A DNA stretch of 64,000 nucleotides from Microcella alkalica (lineage in GTDB: Bacteria; Actinomycetota; Actinomycetes; Actinomycetales; Microbacteriaceae), in contig NZ_JABUKC010000003.1 of NCBI RefSeq assembly GCF_014595885.1, positions 434,001 to 498,000 on the forward strand, given 5' to 3'. The position numbers and the translations under genes were made by a program. The notes under the pieces were generated by a model that made no database searches, was not told where the DNA came from, and was given only the letters and a program-made list of their open reading frames with translations. Below are positions 17,676-28,169 of the stretch, in pieces. Within the stretch, counting starts at the first letter, position 1, and each line of letters begins with the position of its first letter.

Positions 17676-18185
17676 ATGCCCGAGCACCGCCCCACGGACC
17701 CCGCTCGCAGCGCTGGTCTCACCCCGAAGCGCCTCTATCGCGTCGTCGCGATCGCCGAGGCGATCACCTGGACCCTCCTCATCGGCGGGCTCGTGACGCG
17801 GGCCGTCGTCGGCGGGGAGACCGGCGACCTCGCCGTGCGGGTCGGCGGCAGCATCCACGGCTTCGTCTTCCTCGCCTACGGCGCCACGGCCGTGCTCACG
17901 GCGATCAATCAGCGGTGGGGCGTCGGCCTCGGCCTCCTGGCAGTCGTCACCGCGGTCATCCCTTACGCGACGGTGCCGTTCGACATCTGGGCGCACCGCT
18001 CGGGCCGGCTCGAGGGCGACTGGCGGCGCGAGGCGACGGACGACCCGCGTGACGCGGTCTGGTTCGACCGACTGGTCCGGTGGATGCTCCGGCACCCGTA
18101 CCTGCTGGGCGCGCTGATCCTCGCCGCCGTGGTGGTGCTGTTCGTCGTGCTGCTGCAGCTGGGCCCGCCCGTGCCGAAGGGCTGA
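17676..18185 (+). CDS. DUF3817 integral membrane protein
   Basis: 169 residues from the ATG at 17676. Four hydrophobic segments (about 22-40, 54-76, 83-103, 140-163) with the DUF3817 opening LYRVVAIAEAITWTLLIGGL. A hydrophilic loop rich in Asp/Arg precedes the last helix. The function of the family is unknown. A TGGAAT box lies 6 nt before the ATG. Together with the nucleotidyltransferase it separates purSQ from purL. Confidence 0.8.
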   Translation: MPEHRPTDPARSAGLTPKRLYRVVAIAEAITWTLLIGGLVTRAVVGGETGDLAVRVGGSIHGFVFLAYGATAVLTAINQRWGVGLGLLAVVTAVIPYATVPFDIWAHRSGRLEGDWRREATDDPRDAVWFDRLVRWMLRHPYLLGALILAAVVVLFVVLLQLGPPVPKG

Positions 18186-18197
18186 CGCCGGGCATCC

Positions 18198-18213
18198 ACC
18201 CCCGAACGGGGGT
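18198..18213. other. Short GAAC-loop hairpin
   Basis: ACCCCC-GAAC-GGGGGT, just after the DUF3817 stop. The same CCCCC-GAAC-GGGGG occurs at 60735-60748. Confidence 0.5.
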
Positions 18214-18328
18214 CAACAGACAGGTCGTCCTTCGACACCGGGTGTGCTTATTCTGGGCGAACCTGTGGCGACGACCCGAGTCGCGCTGCACATGCCGTTC
18301 ACTGCCGACGACCGGGCACTGAACGGCT

Positions 18329-18359
18329 CGGGGGTCGGGGAGAGCGGCCCCGACCCCCG
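18329..18359 (+). terminator. Strong hairpin terminator upstream of purL
   Basis: CGGGGGTCGGGG (18329-18340) pairs perfectly with CCCCGACCCCCG (18348-18359) across a seven-base loop. It precedes the purL -10 box, so it ends upstream transcription rather than attenuating purL. Confidence 0.8.
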
Positions 18360-18395
18360 AACCCCGCCCCGCGTCGGCGTGCTCATTCGCGCGGG

Positions 18396-18401
18396 TAGGC
18401 T
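18396..18401 (+). promoter_or_regulatory. -10 box of purL
   Basis: TAGGCT, 44 nt before the GTG of purL. The leader carries GGAG at 18431-18434. Confidence 0.55.
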
Positions 18402-18445
18402 GAGAGGGCATCCGGCACGCCCTCGACACAGGAGCCCTCGCCACC

Positions 18446-20755
<2,310 letters not shown>

Positions 20756-20787
20756 GCCCACCGGCCCACAGCGGGCGACGGGCCGTT

Positions 20788-20861
20788 CCGCACGCACTAC
20801 TGCTCACGGCACTCACTGCGCCGCGAGCCGTCGTGCATGCCGCATTCAGTAGTGCGTGCGG
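20788..20861. repeat. Dispersed 74-bp palindromic element B, copy 1
   Basis: CCGCACGCACTACTG (20788-20802) is the exact reverse complement of CAGTAGTGCGTGCGG (20847-20861). The whole 74 bp aligns without gaps to 29715-29788 with 14 mismatches. It lies between purL and the P-type ATPase gene. Confidence 0.9.
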
Positions 20862-20898
20862 CGGCTTGGCGGAGCGCGATGACAACGACCCCGCGGGC

Positions 20899-20904
20899 TA
20901 GGCT
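20899..20904 (+). promoter_or_regulatory. -10 box, leaderless promoter of the P-type ATPase gene
   Basis: TAGGCT, 7 nt before the GTG at 20912. Confidence 0.65.
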
Positions 20905-20911
20905 CGCGCTC

Positions 20912-23362
20912 GTGACGAGCATCACGGGGCTCAGCCGCGCCGACGTGCGCGCGCGACGCGACCGCGGTGAGATCAACACGCTGCCCAACGACACCGGACG
21001 CTCGCTGTGGCGCATCCTGCAGGCGAACCTGTTCACGCTCTTCAACGCGATCGTCGGCGGCAGCTTCCTCGTGCTGCTCGCCCTCGGCTACTGGCAGGAT
21101 GCCCTGTTCGGCTTCTTCGTCATCGCCAACGTCGCCATCGGGGTCGCGCAGGAGTTCCGGGCCAAGGTGACCCTCAGCCGGCTGGCGGTGCTCAACGCTC
21201 CGCGGGCGAGAGTCCTGCGCCGGGCATCCGACGACCATGACGGCGAGGTCGAGGAGGTCGCCATCGCCGACGTCGTGCTCGACGACGTGCTCGTGCTCGC
21301 CGCCGGGGACCAGGTCGTCGCCGACGCCGTCGTGCTGCAGTCGTCGGGACTCGACGTCGACGAGTCGCTGCTGACCGGCGAGGCCGACCCGGTGCCATCG
21401 CCCGCGGGCCGGGAGCTGCTGTCGGGGTCGATGGTCGTCGGCGGCAGCGGGCTCGCGCGGGTGATCCGCGTCGGCGCCGACTCGTATGCGAGCCGCATCA
21501 CTGCCGAGGCGAAGCAGTTCTCGCTCGTCGGCAGCGAGCTGCGCGACTCGATCGCGCGCATCATCCGCTGGATCAGCATCGGCCTGCTGCCGGTCGGCGC
21601 GATCGTCGTCAACGGGCAGATGCAGGCGGTCGGCGGGTGGGAGGCCGCGCTGGAGTCGGGCGCCTGGCGCGAGGCCGTCGTCGCGGCGACCGCGAGCATC
21701 ATCGCGATGGTGCCGCAGGGCCTCGTGTTCATGACCTCGGTCGCGCTCGCCGTCGGCGCCGTGAAGCTGTCGCGCCGCGAGGTGCTCGTGCAGGAGCTCG
21801 CCGCCGTCGAGGGCCTCGCCCGCGTCGACATGCTCTGCCTCGACAAGACGGGCACGCTCACCGAGGGCGGGCTGGCGCTCGACTCGGTAGTGCCTCTGGC
21901 TGACACGGCGGGGTGGGATGCTGCGCTCGCCGTCTTCGCGGATGATCGCGACGCCAACGCCACGGCCCGCGCTCTCGGCGAGCGCTTCGGCTCGGGGGCG
22001 GGCTCGGCGGCCGCTGCCGCGGTGACTCCCGCCGTGGTCGCACGAGTGCCGTTCTCGTCGCAGCGCAAGTGGAGCGCCGCGCAGCTCGCCGACCCCGCCG
22101 GCAGCTGGCTGCTCGGCGCCCCCGACATCGTGCTCGGGTCGTCGACGGGCGAGGCGGTCGACGCCACGCTCGCGCAGTGCCACGAGCTCGCCGCGAGCGG
22201 CCTGCGCACGCTCGTGCTCGCGCGCTCGACCGCCGCCCTCACGACGGTCGCCGGCACCGGGGCCGACGAGCACGGGGTGATCGAGGCGCGCGAGGCCGTC
22301 CTCCCTGCCGGGCTCGAGCCGGTCGCCGTCGTCACATTCCGCGAGCGGGTGCGGGCGGATGCGCACGAGACGCTGCAGTTCTTCCGCGAGCAGGGGGTGA
22401 GCATCCGCATCATCTCGGGCGACGACCCGAGAACGGTCGCCGCCGTCGCGCGCGAGGCGGGCGTCGACCACGCCGGCGACGGCTTCGACGCGCGGCAGCT
22501 GCCCGAGGGCGTCGCCGAGCTCGACGAGGTCATGGCGCGCGAGCACGTCTTCGGGCGCGTCACCCCGGAGCAGAAGAAGGCGATGGTGAAGTCGCTGCAG
22601 CGGCTGGGCTACACCGTCGCGATGACGGGCGACGGAGTCAACGACGCGCTCGCGCTCAAGCACGCTGACATGGGCATCGCCATGGGGTCGGGGGCGCCGG
22701 CGACCCGGGCCGTCGCGCGCCTGGTGCTGCTCGACGGGCAGTTCAGCCGGCTGCCGCGCATCGTCGCCGAGGGGCGGCAGGTGATCGCGAACGTCGAGCG
22801 GCTGGCGAAGCTGTTCCTGTCGAAGACGGTCTACGCGATCCTGTTCGCCGTCGTGTTCGGGGCGTTGCTGTGGCCGTTCCCGTTCCTGCCCCGGCAGCTG
22901 TCGGTCGTCGACGGGCTCACGATCGGGCTGCCCGCGATCGTGCTCGCGCTGCTGCCGAACGCGCGCGTGTACCGGCCCGGATTCCTGCGCCGGGCGGCGC
23001 GGTTCTGCATCCCCTCGGGCGTGCTCGTCGCGGCGACCGTCATCGGGGTGGTGACGTACGCGTATGCGGTAGTGGATGCTCCCGCCGACGAGGTGCAGAC
23101 GACCGCGGTCATCACGCTCACGCTGTCGGCGCTGTGGGTGCTCGTGATCCTCGCTCGGCCGCTCTCGCGCGTCACGCTGCCGATCGTGCTGGCCGCGTAC
23201 GCGGGACTCGTGGTCGTGCTGTCGATCCCGCTCGCGACCGATTTCCTGCAACTCGCGGCGCCCCCGCCGACCGAGCTGCTCGTCGTCGCGGTCGGCGCCT
23301 CGCTCGCCTGCTCGCTCGCGCTCGAGGTGCTGCACCGCGCGATCGGCCGCGCGACCCGCTGA
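20912..23362 (+). CDS. P-type cation-transporting ATPase (CtpE/MgtA-like)
   Basis: 816 residues from the GTG at 20912; the earlier frame start at 20837 lies inside repeat B. Phosphorylation motif DKTGTLTEGG with Asp311. The actuator loop reads LLTGEADPV (TGEA rather than TGES), the hinge MTGDGVNDALALKHADMG. About eight to ten membrane helices. The short N-terminus without CxxC heavy-metal motifs and the RVTPEQKKAMV segment favour the calcium/magnesium-type group that includes CtpE. The ion is not proven. It ends at a strong bidirectional terminator. Confidence 0.88.
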   Translation: MTSITGLSRADVRARRDRGEINTLPNDTGRSLWRILQANLFTLFNAIVGGSFLVLLALGYWQDALFGFFVIANVAIGVAQEFRAKVTLSRLAVLNAPRARVLRRASDDHDGEVEEVAIADVVLDDVLVLAAGDQVVADAVVLQSSGLDVDESLLTGEADPVPSPAGRELLSGSMVVGGSGLARVIRVGADSYASRITAEAKQFSLVGSELRDSIARIIRWISIGLLPVGAIVVNGQMQAVGGWEAALESGAWREAVVAATASIIAMVPQGLVFMTSVALAVGAVKLSRREVLVQELAAVEGLARVDMLCLDKTGTLTEGGLALDSVVPLADTAGWDAALAVFADDRDANATARALGERFGSGAGSAAAAAVTPAVVARVPFSSQRKWSAAQLADPAGSWLLGAPDIVLGSSTGEAVDATLAQCHELAASGLRTLVLARSTAALTTVAGTGADEHGVIEAREAVLPAGLEPVAVVTFRERVRADAHETLQFFREQGVSIRIISGDDPRTVAAVAREAGVDHAGDGFDARQLPEGVAELDEVMAREHVFGRVTPEQKKAMVKSLQRLGYTVAMTGDGVNDALALKHADMGIAMGSGAPATRAVARLVLLDGQFSRLPRIVAEGRQVIANVERLAKLFLSKTVYAILFAVVFGALLWPFPFLPRQLSVVDGLTIGLPAIVLALLPNARVYRPGFLRRAARFCIPSGVLVAATVIGVVTYAYAVVDAPADEVQTTAVITLTLSALWVLVILARPLSRVTLPIVLAAYAGLVVVLSIPLATDFLQLAAPPPTELLVVAVGASLACSLALEVLHRAIGRATR

Positions 23363-23407
23363 GCCGCGGCCGCGCCCCGCGCCCCGCGCCCCGACAGCGC
23401 AGCACGA

Positions 23408-23444
23408 CGGAGGGCCCTCACCACCACCCGGTGAGGGCCCTCCG
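23408..23444. terminator. Bidirectional terminator between convergent genes
   Basis: CGGAGGGCCCTCACC (23408-23422) pairs perfectly with GGTGAGGGCCCTCCG (23430-23444). It serves the ATPase gene on the plus strand and the symporter gene on the minus strand. Confidence 0.9.
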
Positions 23445-23497
23445 TGTCGTTGCGGGGCGGGCGGACCAGGCTTCCGCCCGCCCCGAACCCTGTGTCG

Positions 23498-25108
23498 CTA
23501 GTGCGCGACCGACTTCTCGGCGCCGACGCCCGTGAGCGAGCGCACCTCCATCTCGGTCTGCTTCGCTGGGTCCTCCGTGCTGCGGTCGAGCACCGACCCG
23601 AGCCAGCCGAGGAAGAACGCCAGCGGGATCGACACGATGCCGGGGTTCGACAGCGGGAAGATCGCGAAGTCGACGCCCTGGATCATCGACCGCTCGCCGC
23701 CCGAGACGACGGGCGAGAGCGAGATGAGGATGATCGCCGAGGCGAGACCGCCGTACATGCTCCACAGCGCGCCCTGGGTGGTGAACTTCTTCCAGAACAG
23801 CGAGTAGACGATCGTCGGCAGGTTCGCCGAGGCGGCGACGGCGAAGGCGAGCGCGACGAGGAACGCCACGTTCTGCCCGTTCGCGCCGATGCCGCCGAGG
23901 ATGGCGACGATGCCGATCACGACGACGGTGCGGCGCGCGACCTTGACCTCAGCCCCGGGTGCGGGGTTGCCCTTCTTCACGACGCTCGCGTAGATGTCGT
24001 GCGAGAACGACGCCGCCGCGGTGATGGTGAGGCCGGCGACCACGGCGAGGATCGTCGCGAACGCGATCGCCGAGATGATGCCGAGCAGCACCGAGCCGCC
24101 GAGCTCGAAGGCGAGCAGCGGGGCGGCCGAGTTCGGTCCGCCCGGTGCGGCGGCGATGCGCTCCGCGCCGATGAGGGCGGATGCTCCGTACCCGAGCACG
24201 AGCGTGAACAGGTAGAAGATGCCGATGAGCCAGATGGCCCACACGACGCTCTTGCGGGCCTCCTTCGCCGTCGGCACCGTGTAGAAGCGCATGAGCACGT
24301 GCGGCAGGGCCGCGGTGCCGAGCACGAGCGCGAGGCCGAGCGACAGGAAGTCCAGGCGCGTGATGTCGCTGAGCCCGTACTGCAGGCCCGGCGCGAGCAC
24401 GGCCGGGTTGCCCGAGGTCTCGACGGCGTTGTCGAGCAGCGTCGACAGGTTGAAGCCGTTGAGCGCGAGCACCCAGATCGTCATGATGCCGGCACCGGCG
24501 ATGAGCAGCACCGCCTTGATGATCTGCACCCACGTGGTGCCCTTCATGCCGCCGACGAGCACGTAGAGGATCATGAGCGCGCCGACGACGGCGATGACGA
24601 CCGACTGGCCGATGCGGTCGTTGATGCCGAGCAGCAGGGCGACGAGGCCGCCCGCGCCCGCCATCTGGGCCAGCAGGTAGAAGAAGCAGACGACGAGGGT
24701 CGAGATCGCTGCGGCGATGCGCACGGGGCGCTGCTTGAGGCGGAACGCGAGCACGTCGGCCATCGTGAACTTGCCGGTGTTGCGCAGCAGCTCGGCGACG
24801 AGCAGCAGCGCGACGACCCACGCCACGAGGAAGCCGATGGAGTAGAGGAATCCGTCGTAGCCGTTGAGCGCGATCGCGCCGACGATGCCGAGGAACGACG
24901 CCGCCGAGAGGTAGTCGCCCGCGATCGCCGAGCCGTTCTGGCCGCCCGTGAACGAGCGGCCGGCGGCGTAGTAGTCGGCGGCGGTCTTGTTGTTCCGCGA
25001 GGCGCGGAACACGATGACCATCGTGATCGCGACGAAGACGCCGAAGATCGCGATGTTGAGGATGGGGTCGCCGGGCGCGGCCGGCGGAGCGACGGTGAGC
25101 TGCAGCAT
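23498..25108 (-). CDS. actP: Cation/acetate symporter (sodium:solute symporter family)
   Basis: 536 residues, about 13 membrane helices. Imports acetate or another short monocarboxylate with Na+ or H+. The signature regions NKTAADYYAAGRSF, GSAIAGDYLSAASFLG and VLVGGMKGTTWVQ match ActP/MctC. A QNVAFLVALAFAVAASANLP helix is near the C-terminus. Its start overlaps the stop of the DUF485 gene (TGATG), the usual yjcH-actP arrangement. Substrate range cannot be read from sequence; pyruvate or propionate are possible. Confidence 0.92.
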   Translation of the reverse strand: MLQLTVAPPAAPGDPILNIAIFGVFVAITMVIVFRASRNNKTAADYYAAGRSFTGGQNGSAIAGDYLSAASFLGIVGAIALNGYDGFLYSIGFLVAWVVALLLVAELLRNTGKFTMADVLAFRLKQRPVRIAAAISTLVVCFFYLLAQMAGAGGLVALLLGINDRIGQSVVIAVVGALMILYVLVGGMKGTTWVQIIKAVLLIAGAGIMTIWVLALNGFNLSTLLDNAVETSGNPAVLAPGLQYGLSDITRLDFLSLGLALVLGTAALPHVLMRFYTVPTAKEARKSVVWAIWLIGIFYLFTLVLGYGASALIGAERIAAAPGGPNSAAPLLAFELGGSVLLGIISAIAFATILAVVAGLTITAAASFSHDIYASVVKKGNPAPGAEVKVARRTVVVIGIVAILGGIGANGQNVAFLVALAFAVAASANLPTIVYSLFWKKFTTQGALWSMYGGLASAIILISLSPVVSGGERSMIQGVDFAIFPLSNPGIVSIPLAFFLGWLGSVLDRSTEDPAKQTEMEVRSLTGVGAEKSVAH

Positions 25109-25467
25109 CAGCGCACGCCCTCCTTCGTCTCGAGACGGTCGCGGATGGCCGCGGCGTCAGGGTCGAGGTGCTTGTTGGCGTACGAGACGTAGACCATCGT
25201 GATGATGAACGTCGTCGCGACCTGGGCCAGGCCCAGCAGGATGCCGATGTTGACGCTGCCGAACACCGGCGTCGCCATGAAGTCTGGGGCGTAGCCGGCG
25301 AGCAGCACGTAGGTGAGGTACCAGAGCAGGCACGCCGCGGTCACCGGCAGCACGAAGCTGCGGTGCTTGCGCTTCAGGCGCCGAAACTGCTCCGATTCCT
25401 GGGTCTCTCGGAACACCTCGGCCGAGTGGCCGGACGAGTGCTCCACGTTCAGGGCGTCGTTGCCCAT
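25108..25467 (-). CDS. DUF485 small membrane partner of the symporter
   Basis: 119 residues. A hydrophilic N-terminus is followed by two helices (about 41-62 and 75-97) with FRRLKRKHRSFVLPVTAACLLWYL and a terminal MVYVSYANKHLDP, the DUF485 pattern of YjcH. It is cotranslated with the symporter and probably needed for its assembly or activity (family-level inference). A GGAGAT ribosome site precedes the ATG. It is divergent from the sensor kinase gene. Confidence 0.9.
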   Translation of the reverse strand: MGNDALNVEHSSGHSAEVFRETQESEQFRRLKRKHRSFVLPVTAACLLWYLTYVLLAGYAPDFMATPVFGSVNIGILLGLAQVATTFIITMVYVSYANKHLDPDAAAIRDRLETKEGVR

Positions 25468-25530
25468 GGGATCTCCTCGAGAGGTCGCGGCAGCGACGAC
25501 GGCGACGCTGCCGATTCTGGTGGCGGAACG

Positions 25531-25555
25531 CCCGTCAGCATCCCCCGATGACGGG
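25531..25555. promoter_or_regulatory. Inverted repeat between divergent transporter and sensor genes
   Basis: CCCGTCA (25531-25537) and TGACGGG (25549-25555), 11 bp apart, in the 207-bp divergent region. A possible regulator site; no direct-repeat LytTR box was recognised. Confidence 0.35.
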
Positions 25556-25660
25556 CCACGGGCATCCGGATGCGCGCTCGTCGTCGGCGGGCGGCGTCGT
25601 GCGTGCGACGAACGGCGCGCAGGCCGCCGCCCAGCGCCCCCGCCCCGCGCCCCGATCGCC

Positions 25661-25666
25661 TACCGT
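25661..25666 (+). promoter_or_regulatory. -10 box, leaderless promoter of the LytS-type kinase operon
   Basis: TACCGT, 8 nt before the ATG at 25675. It rules out the upstream start at 25570. Confidence 0.6.
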
Positions 25667-25674
25667 GGAGCCCG

Positions 25675-26898
25675 ATGACCGAGTCAGTGCTGCTCGCCCT
25701 CGCCGTCGGCGTGCTCGTCGGCGTCGCCGCGGCGGTGCTGCTCGTCGTCGCGTGGCGCGTGATCCGGCTCTCGCGCGAGATGGGCACGGCCGCCGAGCGG
25801 GCCACCTACCAGACGCTGCACCTGGCGAGCCAGGCGGCGACGCACGTGCGCGGCGGCCTCGACTCGGGCGACCCGCAGCGCGCCGTGCGACCGCTGCGGC
25901 AGCTGCTCGACTGCCGCGTGCTCGCGCTCGCCGACGACCACGGCGTGCTCGCGATCGACGCCGGCCCGGCCGACCAGCGCCTCGCCGACCACCTGCGCGC
26001 GACCGCCGAGCGGCTCGCCGCCGAGGTGCGGGCGGGCGACCGGCCGCAGGTGTTCCGCGGCATCGACCCGACCGGCCGCGGGGTGCAGGCGACGGATGCC
26101 GTGGCCGCCCCGATCATCGCCGGCGATCGCACCGCAGGCGCGATCGTCGCGTTTTCGCCCGCGGTGAAGCCGGGGCTCGTGCGCGCGACGGGCGAGGTGG
26201 CCGAGTGGCTCGCGGCGCAGCTCGAGCTCGGCGAGCTCGACGCGAGCCGCGCCGCGCTCGCCGAGGCCGAGGTGAAGGCGCTGCGCAGCCAGATCAGCCC
26301 GCACTTCATCTACAACGCGCTCACGGCGATCGCCTCCACGATCACGACGAACCCGCCGCGCGCCCGCGACCTCGTGCTCGAGTTCGCCGACTTCACGCGG
26401 TACTCGTTCCGGCGGCAAGGCGACTTCACGACCCTCGCCGACGAGCTGCGCAGCGTCGACAGCTACCTGCAGCTCGAGCGAGCGCGCTTCGGCGACCGCC
26501 TGACCCTCACGCTGCAGGTCGCGCCCGAGGTGCTCAGCACGGTCATCCCGTTCCTCAGCGTGCAGCCGCTCGTCGAGAACGCGGTGCGGCACGGCCTCGA
26601 GCCGAAGCCCGACGGCGGCCGCATCACGATCCGCGCGAGCGACGCCGGCGCGTTCGCCCTCGTCGAGGTCGAGGACGACGGGGTCGGCATCGATCCCGAG
26701 CGCCTGCGGGGCATCCTCGCCGGGCGGCCGTCGGCCGACCACGTGGGGGTGCGCAATGTGGATGCTCGCCTCCGGCAGCTCTACGGCGACGAGCACGGCC
26801 TCGTGGTCGAGACGAACCTCGACGCGGGCACGCTCGTGCGCATGCGCGTGCCGAAGTCGCAGCCGCAGAACACGACCGCGCCCCGGTCTGCCGGCTGA
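25675..26898 (+). CDS. LytS/YehU-type sensor histidine kinase
   Basis: 407 residues. One N-terminal helix (6-27), a GAF-like sensory region (about 45-175), then His_kinase with phospho-acceptor His210 in QISPHFIYNAL. The ATP-binding half includes LSVQPLVENAVRHGLEP and DDGVGID. Unlike classical LytS it has a single helix, so sensing is probably cytoplasmic through the GAF region. It sits 18 bp before its LytTR response regulator and inside a symporter cluster, which points to control by a carboxylate (inference). Confidence 0.92.
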   Translation: MTESVLLALAVGVLVGVAAAVLLVVAWRVIRLSREMGTAAERATYQTLHLASQAATHVRGGLDSGDPQRAVRPLRQLLDCRVLALADDHGVLAIDAGPADQRLADHLRATAERLAAEVRAGDRPQVFRGIDPTGRGVQATDAVAAPIIAGDRTAGAIVAFSPAVKPGLVRATGEVAEWLAAQLELGELDASRAALAEAEVKALRSQISPHFIYNALTAIASTITTNPPRARDLVLEFADFTRYSFRRQGDFTTLADELRSVDSYLQLERARFGDRLTLTLQVAPEVLSTVIPFLSVQPLVENAVRHGLEPKPDGGRITIRASDAGAFALVEVEDDGVGIDPERLRGILAGRPSADHVGVRNVDARLRQLYGDEHGLVVETNLDAGTLVRMRVPKSQPQNTTAPRSAG

Positions 26899-26916
26899 GG
26901 CGAGCCGGGTGCGAGG

Positions 26917-27729
26917 ATGTCAGCCGTGACCGACCCGATGACCGTGCTCGTCGCCGACGACGAGCAGCCCGCGCTCGACGAGCTGGTGTACCTGCTCGGG
27001 CACGACGCGCGCATCGGGCGCATCCTGCGCGCCTCGAACGGGGCCGACGCGCTGCGCACGCTCACGCAGGAGGCGGTCGACGCCGTCTTCCTCGACATCC
27101 ACATGCCCGGTCTCAGCGGCATCGACCTCGCGCAGGCGCTCGGCCGCTTCGACCGGCGGCCGCCGTTCGTGTTCGTCACCGCCGACGAGGAGCGGGCGCT
27201 CGAGGCCTTCGACCTCTCGGCGGTCGACTACGTGCTGAAGCCGGTGCGCGCCGAGCGGCTCGATCGCGCCGTGACGCGCCTGCTGGATGCTCGGACCGCC
27301 GCCGCCCGGGCATCCGCCCTCGACGGCCCCGGGTCGACGACGGTGCCGGCGAGCGCCGCAGCCGCCGCCGCGCCCACGGCGACCACCCCCGCGCTCGTCG
27401 CGGTGAGCCTCGGCGGCACGACGCGCATGATCCGGCAGGACGCCATCCAGTACGTGCAGGCGCAGGGCGACTACGCGCGCCTGCACACCGACGACGGCAG
27501 CTACCTCGTGCGCGTGCCCATGAGCGACCTCGAGCGGCAGTGGGCGGCGGCCGGGTTCGTGCGCATCCACCGCTCGTACCTCGTGTCGCTCGCGCACGTG
27601 TCGCGACTGCGGCTCGGCGCGAGCAGCCCGACCGTGCTCGTCGGCGGCACCGAGCTGCCCGTGAGCCGACGCCTGCTGCCGGCGCTGCGCGATCGCGTCG
27701 CCGCCAACCGCATCCGGCCGCGAGCGTGA
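26917..27729 (+). CDS. LytTR-family response regulator
   Basis: 270 residues. Receiver domain with acidic pocket VADDEQP and phospho-acceptor Asp60 in FLDIHMPG. A Ala/Pro/Thr-rich linker (about 115-155) leads to the LytTR DNA-binding domain (165-265), with IQYVQAQGDYARLHT and FVRIHRSYLVSLAHV. Starts are possible at ATG 26917 or GTG 26926; the first is used here. Its stop overlaps the next gene (GTGA). Likely regulates one or both neighbouring symporters. Confidence 0.92.
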   Translation: MSAVTDPMTVLVADDEQPALDELVYLLGHDARIGRILRASNGADALRTLTQEAVDAVFLDIHMPGLSGIDLAQALGRFDRRPPFVFVTADEERALEAFDLSAVDYVLKPVRAERLDRAVTRLLDARTAAARASALDGPGSTTVPASAAAAAAPTATTPALVAVSLGGTTRMIRQDAIQYVQAQGDYARLHTDDGSYLVRVPMSDLERQWAAAGFVRIHRSYLVSLAHVSRLRLGASSPTVLVGGTELPVSRRLLPALRDRVAANRIRPRA

Positions 27730-28169
27730 GCGGGCCCGACGAGCGGCCGGAGCCCGCGCCGAGCCCCGGCCCCGCGCCGCTGCCGCGTGTGCGGGTCACG
27801 GCGCCGCGACCCGGCGAGCCGATCGCGGCCCCGGCGGAGCATCCGTCGATCGAGCGCAGCGACACGGCGACCGTCTACGTGCGGTCGCTCATCCGGTCGC
27901 AGCTGCGCCTCGCCATCGTCTGCGCGACCGGCTTCGTGGTGAGCCTCGGGATGCTCTGGCTCGTGCTCGCCGCCGCCCCCGCGCTCGACGGGGTGCTGCT
28001 GCTCGGGGCGCCGGTGTCGTGGCTGCTGCTCGGGTTCGGGGCGTATCCGGCGATCCTCGCCTTCGCGCTCATCTTCCTCGTCGCGTCGACGCGCAACGAG
28101 GCCGGGTTCCGCTCGCTCGTCAGCGCGGGGTCCGACGGCGGCCCCGAGACGGCCGGGGCGGCGCCGTGA
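27726..28169 (+). CDS. Small two-helix membrane protein, symporter partner (DUF485-like role)
   Basis: 147 residues from a GTG that overlaps the response-regulator stop. Pro/Ala-rich first 45 residues, then YVRSLIRSQLRLAIVCATGF and two long hydrophobic helices (about 62-85 and 93-122). Position directly before a sodium:solute symporter, with GTGA coupling at both ends, mirrors the DUF485-actP pair on the other strand. The sequence is too divergent for me to assign DUF485 itself. The product was hidden in a much longer shadow frame beginning at 25548. Confidence 0.75.
   Translation: MSGPDERPEPAPSPGPAPLPRVRVTAPRPGEPIAAPAEHPSIERSDTATVYVRSLIRSQLRLAIVCATGFVVSLGMLWLVLAAAPALDGVLLLGAPVSWLLLGFGAYPAILAFALIFLVASTRNEAGFRSLVSAGSDGGPETAGAAP

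Noticed and set aside
20846-23335. 829-codon minus-strand frame opposite the P-type ATPase
   Set aside because: Shadow of a gene with all P-type ATPase motifs on the plus strand.
25548-28169. 873-codon plus-strand frame spanning the kinase and regulator
   Set aside because: Only its last 147 codons look real; those are annotated as the small symporter partner. The rest is out of frame with two well-supported genes.
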